DNA of 7,685 nt. Source: Clostridia bacterium. Lineage in GTDB: Bacteria > Bacillota > Clostridia > Christensenellales > HGM11417. The DNA is taken from assembly GCA_017407365.1 (NCBI GenBank), contig JAFQWR010000213.1, forward strand, positions 1-7,685, given 5' to 3'. The stretch's first letter is position 1. Each line of letters begins with the position of its first letter. Of the stretch, positions 1-4,989 are shown piece after piece. The position numbers and the translations under genes are program-made. The notes beneath the pieces are model-generated. The model did no database searches. It was not told the origin of the DNA and saw nothing but the letters and a program-made list of their open reading frames with translations.

Positions 1-115
1 CCCGTTTGAGGATTGGGAGGCGGTTTCCCTGCGCACGGGGGTATCGGTGCAACGGCTGAAGCAGATAAACGGAGTCAAAGAGCTTTATCCCCTCAGCATA
101 CTGTTTCTGGAATAA
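1..115 (+). CDS. C-terminal fragment of a LysM-like domain protein (5' end outside window)
   Basis: An open frame enters from the left edge (first full codon at 2) and stops at TAA 113-115, giving 37 residues. The fragment contains DWEAVSLRTGVSVQRLKQIN followed by GVKELYPLSILFLE. This matches the LysM pattern: a beta strand, a helix with the G-V-S-V-x-x-L-x-x-x-N core, then a Y-P-x-x-x-L-x strand. LysM modules bind N-acetylglucosamine-containing glycans such as peptidoglycan, so a cell-wall or spore-coat role is likely. The module lies at the extreme C-terminus and the rest of the protein cannot be seen. A terminator begins 5 nt after the stop, so this is the last gene of its transcript. The LysM assignment is by pattern only; the Y-P-L-S in place of the usual Y-P-G-Q makes it a divergent copy. 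Confidence 0.6.
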   Translation, partial: PFEDWEAVSLRTGVSVQRLKQINGVKELYPLSILFLE

Positions 116-120
116 AAAAG

Positions 121-144
121 AAGGGCGCAAAAGGCCCTTTTTTT
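121..144. terminator. Bidirectional intrinsic terminator between convergent genes
   Basis: A 6-bp stem AAGGGC/GCCCTT (121-126 with 134-139) closes a 7-nt loop and is followed on the + strand by a T-run (138-144). On the minus strand the A-rich stretch at 114-122 supplies a U-tail. The hairpin sits in the 27-bp gap between the LysM gene stop and the stop of the SPOR-like gene (143-145), so one hairpin can serve both convergent genes. Confidence 0.85.
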
Positions 145-883
145 ATGCCGCAATGCTTTTTCGCAGACGGTCAAAATCGGTCAGCATCTGAAGCTGTAAA
201 TACCGAAGCTCTGCGCTGAGCTCATAGCGGCTGACGGAGGTAAGCGCAAGCTGGTTGAGCTGATTGGTCAGCGCGGTGAATTCTGCCTTGAATTTTACCG
301 AAACCAGATCCCCCTCTAAGTGGGCGTATCTGCTTGCGGGAAGAAGGCCTTTAAGAAGTAGCTTGCAAGCGGTTTCATCTCTTATATAGGTATCCAATGC
401 CACCGATTCGCGGTATAGCGCGCGTACCGTTGCAAGATATAACTCGCAGCATTCGTGCACGGCTTTTTCGTTTGCTTCCTTGGGTAAGACAACGCTTTTC
501 AGTCGTAGTGTATAGCATTCCGCCCTTTCTTCGGTGGGCTTTAGCTTACTCACCACGCTTTCGCAATCCTCCCTCACGGGGTATACGGCAGAAAGCACGC
601 GGTATCCTTTATCCTCCAGCACATAGCCCGCGCCGCCCCTTGCACGGACGTTTGCCGCCTGAATCAGTGCCGTATCGTAATCGGAATATACGCCCATGCA
701 GATGGCGTAATAGCGTACCTCCGCAAGGGTGGAGCCTCTGTTTTTTGCACCGCACGAGGGGGAAAGCAGACAGCATACGGAGATCACCGCAAGAGAAAAG
801 CAAAAAATCGCACAAAAGCCCTGAAAACAGCGGAAATTCCTTTGGCTTTTTTTGTTTTTTCCTTTATAATATTCGTATGTCAT
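143..883 (-). CDS. Membrane-anchored protein with a SPOR-like domain
   Basis: From ATG at 883 this encodes 246 residues; a TTG two codons earlier (889) is the alternative start. Numbering from the TTG: residues 1-20 are basic (KGKNKKSQRNFR). About 22-43 is a hydrophobic single membrane segment rich in Cys (C21, C26, C30, C39, C40, C46). About 58-116 resembles a SPOR domain: YYAICMGVYSDYDTA, a helix with A-x-x-x-R-A-R-G-G, the strand AGYVLEDKGYRVL and AVYPVREDCESVVSKL. The remainder is predicted to be mostly helical. SPOR domains bind denuded peptidoglycan at septa, so a cell-division or sporulation envelope role is an inference; the conserved Q of the first SPOR strand is C here. No good Shine-Dalgarno precedes either start. 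LLSPSC does not fit a lipobox well. It is divergent from the DUF6062-type gene and ends at a shared terminator. Confidence 0.6.
   Translation of the reverse strand: MTYEYYKGKNKKSQRNFRCFQGFCAIFCFSLAVISVCCLLSPSCGAKNRGSTLAEVRYYAICMGVYSDYDTALIQAANVRARGGAGYVLEDKGYRVLSAVYPVREDCESVVSKLKPTEERAECYTLRLKSVVLPKEANEKAVHECCELYLATVRALYRESVALDTYIRDETACKLLLKGLLPASRYAHLEGDLVSVKFKAEFTALTNQLNQLALTSVSRYELSAELRYLQLQMLTDFDRLRKSIAA
842..870 (+). promoter_or_regulatory. Promoter for the DUF6062-type gene
   Basis: The -35 TTGGCT (842-847, 4 of 6 consensus) and -10 TATAAT (865-870, perfect) are separated by 17 bp. Transcription would start near 877, giving a leader of about 65 nt before the ATG at 943. The promoter overlaps the 5' coding end of the divergent SPOR-like gene. 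A 13-bp palindrome covers the predicted start point. Confidence 0.7.
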
Positions 884-886
884 ACG
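874..886. repeat. 13-bp perfect palindrome (candidate operator) in the divergent intergenic region
   Basis: CGTATG-T-CATACG is a perfect inverted repeat with one central base. It is flanked by A/T-rich arms (AATATT on the left, AATAAT on the right after one extra base) that extend the dyad imperfectly. It lies at the predicted +1 of the DUF6062 promoter and covers the probable ATG of the SPOR-like gene on the other strand. The repeat is directly visible; the operator role is inference. Confidence 0.4.
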
Positions 887-942
887 CAATAATATATGCG
901 TGTGCAGGTAAAAAGATTATCCAAAGCAAAGGAGAGCGGAGC

Positions 943-1620
943 ATGAAGGTGCATATCGAAACTGCGCTGATCAACGAGGCGTTTCTGGCAGGAGGGGAAT
1001 GTCCTATTTGTGCCATTCGTCAGGTAGTGGATGAGCGTGTGCTGTATACCTACGCCAACGAGGGCGTAATGGAGGATGCTACGCGTGCAAGGGTGAATGC
1101 GCTGGGCTTTTGTCCGGAGCATTTTGCCAAGCTCTATGCGGCAGATAATAAGCTTGGTGTGGCATTGCAGACAAGCACACGCCTCAGAGAGCTTACCCGT
1201 GCGGTAAAGCCTGTAAAAAACCCCAAGGAGGCAAATAAGGCGGCAGACGCCATCGATAAATCGCTTTCTACCTGTGCCATTTGCAGTATTGTAGAGGAGC
1301 ATATGAGCAGATACGTAGAAACGGTTGCCTCTCTCTTCCATAAAAATGCGGAATTCCGTGCGCTCTTTTCCTCAGGTAAGGGATTTTGTATGACGCATTA
1401 TGCAGAGCTTCTTCGTGTTGCGCCCAAGGCAGGAGGGGATACCGCCCTATATCTGCAAACGCTATACGAGATGCAGAAGCGCAATTTAGAGCGCCTGCAA
1501 GAGGAGATTCTGGGCTTTTGCGATAAATTCGACTACCGCTATGCAGACCGCCCGTGGGGCAACAGCAAGGATTCCGTCATCCGCACCATTGCAAAGATAA
1601 AAAACAATAAAAAGGGTTAA
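943..1620 (+). CDS. DUF6062-family Cys/His protein with duplicated CxxC...CxxH modules
   Basis: The protein has 225 residues. The start is ATG 943, preceded by AAAGGAG (928-934) at 8-nt spacing. The longer frame reaching back to 397 lies antisense to the SPOR-like gene and is not real. The sequence has two tandem metal-binding-like units: CPIC (20-23) with CPEH (57-60), and CAIC (111-114) with CMTH (149-152). The CxxC to CxxH gaps are 33 and 34 residues. Each CxxH is preceded by a GF (GFC), and helical segments lie between the motifs. The C-terminus carries a short aromatic/basic tail (FDYRYADRPWGNSKDS). From memory this matches the DUF6062 family of Clostridia, whose function is unknown; zinc binding is inferred from the ligands. 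There is no signal peptide or membrane segment, so it is probably cytoplasmic. It is monocistronic with its own promoter and is followed by a weak AT-rich hairpin. Confidence 0.85.
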   Translation: MKVHIETALINEAFLAGGECPICAIRQVVDERVLYTYANEGVMEDATRARVNALGFCPEHFAKLYAADNKLGVALQTSTRLRELTRAVKPVKNPKEANKAADAIDKSLSTCAICSIVEEHMSRYVETVASLFHKNAEFRALFSSGKGFCMTHYAELLRVAPKAGGDTALYLQTLYEMQKRNLERLQEEILGFCDKFDYRYADRPWGNSKDSVIRTIAKIKNNKKG

Positions 1621-1629
1621 TCCTTTTTT
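1609..1629 (+). terminator. Weak AT-rich terminator at the end of the DUF6062-type gene
   Basis: AAAAAGG (1609-1615) can pair with CCTTTTT (1622-1628) around a 6-nt loop that includes the stop codon, with U residues at the end. The stem has only two G-C pairs, so termination is probably inefficient. The stronger rplI hairpin downstream may also help stop convergent transcription. Confidence 0.4.
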
Positions 1630-1646
1630 CGATAACGTGTATAATG

Positions 1647-1686
1647 ATTAAAAAAAAGAGCGTGAGGCAGCTTGCTTCATGCTCTT
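1647..1686 (-). terminator. Strong intrinsic terminator of rplI
   Basis: On the minus strand a 14-bp stem (1686-1673 with 1669-1656, two G-U/G-T type mispairs) closes a 3-nt loop and runs into eight or more U residues (A-run 1650-1657 on the + strand). It begins 17 nt after the rplI stop codon. The A-run is on one side only, so it is mainly directed leftward. Confidence 0.9.
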
Positions 1687-1703
1687 AGTGTTATTTTCGG
1701 TTG

Positions 1704-2147
1704 TTATTGGGGAACTACGGCAATCTTCAGCTTGCTGACGATTTCGGGGTAGAGGCGAACCTCCAGCTCGTATTCGCCTACCTGCTTGATGGGAGCCTTT
1801 AACACGATTTTCTTTTTGTCGATGGCGTAGCCCTGTGCCTGCAGGGTTTCGGCAATTTCCTTATTGGTGACGGAGCCGAAAACCTTGCCGTTTTCGCCGC
1901 AACGAACGGCAACCTGAACGGTTACGGTGCGGAGCTTCTGCGCCATTTCAAGCGCCTGCTCCTTTTCTACCTGTCTGTGGTGCTCGTCTGCCTGACGCTT
2001 GGTGAGTGCGTCATTTAAGTTGCTGGCGTTTGCCTCCTCAGCCAAGCCCTTGGCAATCAGGAAGTTGCGGCCGTAGCCGTCGTTTACATTGATGATGTCG
2101 CCCTTTTTGCCCTTTCCCTTCACGTCTTGCTTCAAAATAACCTTCAT
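1704..2147 (-). CDS. rplI: 50S ribosomal protein L9
   Basis: The 147-residue length is typical of L9. L9 binds 23S rRNA near the base of the L1 stalk with its N-domain and reaches towards neighbouring ribosomes with its C-domain, affecting reading-frame maintenance. The N-domain (1-40) begins MKVILKQDV and contains the KGKGKKGD basic loop and the NDGYGRNFLIAKGLA signature. A long helix spans about 41-75. The C-domain (about 80-147) includes KVFGSVTNKEIAE and ends in KLKIAVVPQ. The start is ATG 2147, with AGAGG 7 nt upstream; an in-frame ATG at 2204 has no Shine-Dalgarno and would add 19 residues foreign to L9. The gene has its own promoter and terminator. In many Bacillota rplI sits beside a gdpP-type phosphodiesterase gene and the replicative helicase gene, and neither is here. 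Confidence 0.98.
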   Translation of the reverse strand: MKVILKQDVKGKGKKGDIINVNDGYGRNFLIAKGLAEEANASNLNDALTKRQADEHHRQVEKEQALEMAQKLRTVTVQVAVRCGENGKVFGSVTNKEIAETLQAQGYAIDKKKIVLKAPIKQVGEYELEVRLYPEIVSKLKIAVVPQ

Positions 2148-2196
2148 GGTAAACCTCTTTTTCTTTCTTGAATGCGGTATTTGCTCCTTGTATATA

Positions 2197-2243
2197 GCAA
2201 GCATTCGTTTGTTCTGATAACATTGTACTAAAACGCAAGCATT
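2197..2243. repeat. Direct repeat of 9 bp flanking the rplI transcription start
   Basis: On the minus strand AATGCTTGC occurs in the promoter spacer (2243-2235) and again just inside the transcript (2205-2197), 38 bp apart. The two copies bracket the -10 and the start point. Such placement can mark a repressor site, but a 9-mer pair may also be chance. Confidence 0.25.
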
Positions 2244-2250
2244 TTGTCAA
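2222..2250 (-). promoter_or_regulatory. Near-consensus promoter of rplI
   Basis: On the minus strand, -35 TTGACA (2250-2245, perfect) and -10 TACAAT (2227-2222) are separated by exactly 17 bp. Transcription would start near 2215, giving a leader of about 68 nt. The -35 lies 5 bp after the stop codon of the zinc peptidase gene with no terminator between them, so readthrough from upstream may add to rplI transcription. Confidence 0.9.
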
Positions 2251-2255
2251 GCGGT

Positions 2256-2969
2256 TTAATCTCTGCGGAAGCGTGAAAAGATGATTAAGAAGCGCAAAAG
2301 GTTCAAAAAGGATACCAGAAGTGCGGTGACGTAGGTCAGTGCGGCGGCACTTAACACCTTTTTGGCTGCCGCTGTTTCGTCTGCGGTAAGATAGCCGTCA
2401 CTGTTGAGTATTTGCAACGCACGCTTTGAAGCGTTTGTTTCTACGGGAAGCGTCACAAGCGAAAACAGGGCAGAGGCTCCAAAAATAATCAGACCGGCAA
2501 TTAAAAAGATATTTCCGAAGGTGGTATTCGATTGCACAAGGAAGGAAAAAACAATTCCTATCATCAGAATCGGCCAGAGTAGGCGGTTAGAAATATTCAC
2601 CACGGGCACCAATGCGGAGCGTATTTTTAAGGGCAGGTAGCCTTGCTCGTGCTGAATGGCGTGCCCAACCTCGTGTGCCGCAACGCCGATGGCAGAAACG
2701 GAAGAGGAGTTATACACGCTTTCCGAAAGCGCAAGCGTACGCGAGCGAGGGTCGTAGTGGTCGGTCAAGTGCCCCTTTGCCTTTACGATATGCACGTCGC
2801 TCAGCCCGGCACGTACCATCATCGACATTGCAACCTGCGCCGCTGTCATTCCGCTTTTGGCAAAGGCACGTGCATAGCGCGAAAAGGTGGAATTCACCTT
2901 AACGGTGGCGTACATACTGAGCAGCAGCCCGGGAATGAGTATAATGCCTGAAAGATAATAATAAATCAC
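2256..2969 (-). CDS. yugP: YugP-family membrane zinc metallopeptidase
   Basis: The protein has 237 residues. The start is GTG 2969, preceded by AAAGGAG with a 6-nt spacer; the ATG at 2990 lies upstream of this Shine-Dalgarno and would encode MLTKENS, which is the ribosome-binding site itself. Domains: an N-terminal membrane segment (about 1-23), a cytoplasmic part, the catalytic HEVGH (99-103) in AAHEVGHAIQH, two membrane segments (about 131-147 and 152-173), a glutamate in LPVETNASKRAL (E177) as likely third zinc ligand, and a C-terminal membrane helix (about 207-231). The HExxHA site and LPVE-x-x-AS pattern are typical of the YugP/Zn_peptidase_2 family (PF04298). The substrate is not established. 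The gene has an extended -10 promoter and lies 108 bp upstream of the rplI start. Confidence 0.92.
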   Translation of the reverse strand: MIYYYLSGIILIPGLLLSMYATVKVNSTFSRYARAFAKSGMTAAQVAMSMMVRAGLSDVHIVKAKGHLTDHYDPRSRTLALSESVYNSSSVSAIGVAAHEVGHAIQHEQGYLPLKIRSALVPVVNISNRLLWPILMIGIVFSFLVQSNTTFGNIFLIAGLIIFGASALFSLVTLPVETNASKRALQILNSDGYLTADETAAAKKVLSAAALTYVTALLVSFLNLLRFLIIFSRFRRD

Positions 2970-3007
2970 AGAATTCTCCTTTGTAAGCATAAATTGTATG
3001 CACTAAT

Positions 3008-3016
3008 ATTATAGCA
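3008..3016 (-). promoter_or_regulatory. Extended -10 promoter of the zinc peptidase gene
   Basis: On the minus strand TGC-TATAAT (extended -10; TATAAT at 3013-3008) lies about 39 bp before the GTG start. No good -35 is found 17 bp upstream, which fits an extended -10 promoter. It directly follows the U-run of a weak hairpin, so the end of the upstream gene and this promoter are packed together. Confidence 0.6.
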
Positions 3017-3017
3017 C

Positions 3018-3045
3018 AAAAAAACGCGTTTGAAGCACGTTTTTT
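3018..3045 (-). terminator. Weak terminator-like hairpin after the 303-residue gene
   Basis: On the minus strand AAAAAACG (3045-3038) can pair with CGTTTTTT (3026-3019) around an 11-nt loop, ending in a T-run. It begins 37 nt after the stop codon at 3083. Only two G-C pairs support the stem and its U-run is part of the stem, so efficiency is doubtful. Confidence 0.4.
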
Positions 3046-3082
3046 CAAATTTCATAAACCTTTCACATCCTTAACCGTATTA

Positions 3083-3994
3083 TCACATGAAACGGTAGCT
3101 GATGATTTTCCCCTTGGCGGTATCCGTAAGGATATCCTTTCCCGTGCGCTCACCCCCGTGAAAGGGCGGCAGGGCACACGCATTTTGCGTAAAGGGGTTT
3201 TGTATCACGCTCTCCGTTTCGCCAAGGGCGTCAAAAAACAGCTCAGCCTTGGCTTCCTCTGCAAAGTATGCCTTAGCCTCATCCCACGCGCCGGCCGCAA
3301 CGCTTTCGGCAAGCAAAAATCCAAGGAGAGGGGCAACAAATGAGGCTCTTGCGTCGAAGCGCGTGGCTCGCATCTCCTCGCGCAGAATTTCCGCCTCAGC
3401 ACCGCTAACGGTAAAGTAGCTTTTGCGCTCGTGCTGTAAATTGTCGCGGAAGCGCTTTGTGATGCAAAACATGCCATCGCTGAAGGTGATTTCCTCGCAA
3501 AAGCCCTCGTATATTACGGCGTAATCCTCGCCGTAGCCAATCATAGTCAATGCCTTTTTACCCGTTTGTACGGTTTTCAGCAGCAGAATATCCCCCTGAG
3601 GCTGAGCGGTGACGCTTTCCGTGCCGGGTGGGAGGAGGTATTCAAAAAGGCTTTGCTCACACTCTAAGGTAACAGCAAAGCGGTTGGCGTTTTTACGAAC
3701 CGTGGCAACGTGCTTGCCGTAGGGTATCACGCCGAGTGTTCCGGTAAAGGCAGAGGGGATTGCCTCGGGCAAAAGCTCAATCACCGTCCCGCCCGAAAGC
3801 CTGCTTATGCGTACGCCTGCGGAGGGCGAAAGGGTGCCGTGAAAGCACGTGTGGATGGGGGCGTATTGCCATTCGTCCGAATATGCGTAAAAGCGCAGCT
3901 CTCCCGTTTGCTCTATGTCTGTTACCCGAAAGGGCTCGATGGGAATGTCGTTGTAAAATAGCTTGCCCTTTGGGGCAGAAAAGAGGACCTTCAT
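3083..3994 (-). CDS. Conserved-looking soluble protein of unknown function, 303 residues
   Basis: I do not recognise this family. The first 180 or so residues are beta-rich with regular strand-turn spacing (for example ELRFYAYSDEWQYAPI, HTCFHGTLSP, AVIYEGFCEEITFSDG), followed by charged helical segments at about 200-265 (REEMRATRF, DEAKAYFAEEAKAELFFDAL) and a short C-terminal strand KGKIISYRFM. There is no signal peptide and no membrane helix, so a cytoplasmic location is likely. The start ATG 3994 is the only usable start near the 5' end. Its sole ribosome-binding-like sequence is AGGGCGG, 7 nt upstream. That sequence is also the 3' arm of a terminator hairpin, with the U-tract touching the ATG. 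Transcription is either readthrough from the dnaI-like gene or from an unseen promoter in its 3' end (a CATAAT lies near 4049, without a good -35). Base use is like its neighbours. A readthrough-coupled replication accessory role is possible but not supported by sequence. Confidence 0.8.
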   Translation of the reverse strand: MKVLFSAPKGKLFYNDIPIEPFRVTDIEQTGELRFYAYSDEWQYAPIHTCFHGTLSPSAGVRISRLSGGTVIELLPEAIPSAFTGTLGVIPYGKHVATVRKNANRFAVTLECEQSLFEYLLPPGTESVTAQPQGDILLLKTVQTGKKALTMIGYGEDYAVIYEGFCEEITFSDGMFCITKRFRDNLQHERKSYFTVSGAEAEILREEMRATRFDARASFVAPLLGFLLAESVAAGAWDEAKAYFAEEAKAELFFDALGETESVIQNPFTQNACALPPFHGGERTGKDILTDTAKGKIISYRFM

Positions 3995-4039
3995 AAAAAA
4001 ACCGCCCTGCCGTTTTACATTACTGTATGCGGAGGGCGG
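3995..4039 (-). terminator. Strong intrinsic terminator of the dnaB-dnaI-like operon, abutting the next start codon
   Basis: On the minus strand CCGCCCT (4039-4033) pairs with AGGGCGG (4008-4002). The stem continues with CCG/CGG after a one-base bulge at 4009, above which TACA-GTAA-TGTA can form a small apical hairpin. A run of seven U residues follows (3995-4001). It starts 6 nt after the DnaI-like stop codon (4046-4048). The last U is immediately followed by the ATG of the 303-residue gene, so termination and translation initiation signals overlap. Confidence 0.88.
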
Positions 4040-4045
4040 GTGTGA

Positions 4046-4981
4046 TTATGTTTTTTTACGCTTAATGCGAAGATCTGCTCCCGTAAATTGCAGGAACTGT
4101 GTTTTGTTGGAGGCTATGCGTGAAAACAGCTTTTCACCGTAATGCTCCCGTAGCTTTAAGCCGTCGTAATTGGTGGTAATAATAAAGGGCTTATTGGTTT
4201 GCATACGCGTGTTGAGCGCCGCCTGCAACAGCTCGCACGTGATGTTTTTGATGATTGTTTCGCTACCCAAATCGTCAATCACCAGAAAGTCCGCCTGTGT
4301 GATGCGTTCAAACAGCGTGGTGTTGCGCTCGTTTATATAGCGTAAAAACAGCTGATTTAAGGAGTGCGAGGAAAGATACAGAACGGTGTAGCCCTTCTGG
4401 ATCATCTCCGACGCCACGCATTCTGCCAGAAAGGTTTTTCCCGTGCCCGTTTTGCCGTATAGCAGAAGATTGATCTCCTTTACGTTGGGGTAATTTTCGG
4501 CGTAATCCTTCAGCCGTTTTATGCGAAGTGCGGCTGCCTCCTGCTCGTTGGCGGCGTACACCGATGGGTCACACTGCGAAAAATCCGCAAGCCCAAGGGG
4601 AGAAAGCCCACAGGAGAGGTTGAAGCGGCGGTAGTATTCCCTCCGCACGCACGGGCAGATTTTTCCGTCCTCGGTGTAGCCTGTATCATTGCATAAGGGG
4701 CAACCGTATTGCGGCGCAAAAGACTGCTCACTGATGCGGTATTTTTTTGCAACAGCCGTGCGGTGCTTTAACGCCCTCTGATAAGCGGCTTCCTCTTTAT
4801 CGCCTGCCTCGCCCATTGCTTCTGCACGTGCGGCGGCAATCATACAGCGGCTGACCTCTGCGTCTGCCTCGCGATAGGCTTCGTTATTCAGCGCAAGACG
4901 CAAGCGCTCTGCCGCCTGCTGCTCTGCCAGAAAGCGTGCCTGCTGTAATTCGTATCTGATTTGTCTTAAAATCTGATCCAT
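4046..4981 (-). CDS. dnaI: DnaI/DnaC-like AAA+ helicase loader
   Basis: The 311 residues match DnaI/DnaC-type ATPases, which load the replicative helicase onto DNA at the origin or at restart sites. A helical N-terminal part (1-90) is followed by a zinc-binding-like motif with cysteines at 94, 97, 109 and 111 (CPLCNDTGY...CPC). The AAA+ domain has Walker A GKTGTGKT (176-183), Walker B FLVIDD (232-237), sensor 1 FIITTNY (266-272) and the LFSRI arginine finger region (285-289). All key residues are present, so it should be an active ATPase. The start is ATG 4981, with AAGGA just upstream overlapping the stop of the preceding gene (8-nt gap), which indicates translational coupling. The gene symbol follows the B. 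subtilis dnaB-dnaI order; orthology to DnaC of other Clostridia is equally possible. Confidence 0.9.
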   Translation of the reverse strand: MDQILRQIRYELQQARFLAEQQAAERLRLALNNEAYREADAEVSRCMIAAARAEAMGEAGDKEEAAYQRALKHRTAVAKKYRISEQSFAPQYGCPLCNDTGYTEDGKICPCVRREYYRRFNLSCGLSPLGLADFSQCDPSVYAANEQEAAALRIKRLKDYAENYPNVKEINLLLYGKTGTGKTFLAECVASEMIQKGYTVLYLSSHSLNQLFLRYINERNTTLFERITQADFLVIDDLGSETIIKNITCELLQAALNTRMQTNKPFIITTNYDGLKLREHYGEKLFSRIASNKTQFLQFTGADLRIKRKKT

Positions 4982-4989
4982 AATCTTCC

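Noticed and set aside
397..942. N-terminal extension of the DUF6062-type gene back to 397
   Set aside because: It lies antisense to the SPOR-like gene, reads as a low-plausibility Arg/Pro-rich sequence, and a good Shine-Dalgarno sits just before ATG 943.
2148..2204. 19-residue N-terminal extension of L9 from ATG 2204
   Set aside because: No Shine-Dalgarno precedes it, and the L9 family starts at MKVILKQDV, which has its own ribosome-binding site.
2404..2951. Plus-strand open frames inside the zinc peptidase gene
   Set aside because: They are antisense shadows of a gene with clear catalytic motifs and have no ribosome-binding sites or domains.
2970..2990. ATG 2990 as start of the zinc peptidase
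   Set aside because: The codons from this ATG contain the AAAGGAG Shine-Dalgarno used by GTG 2969.
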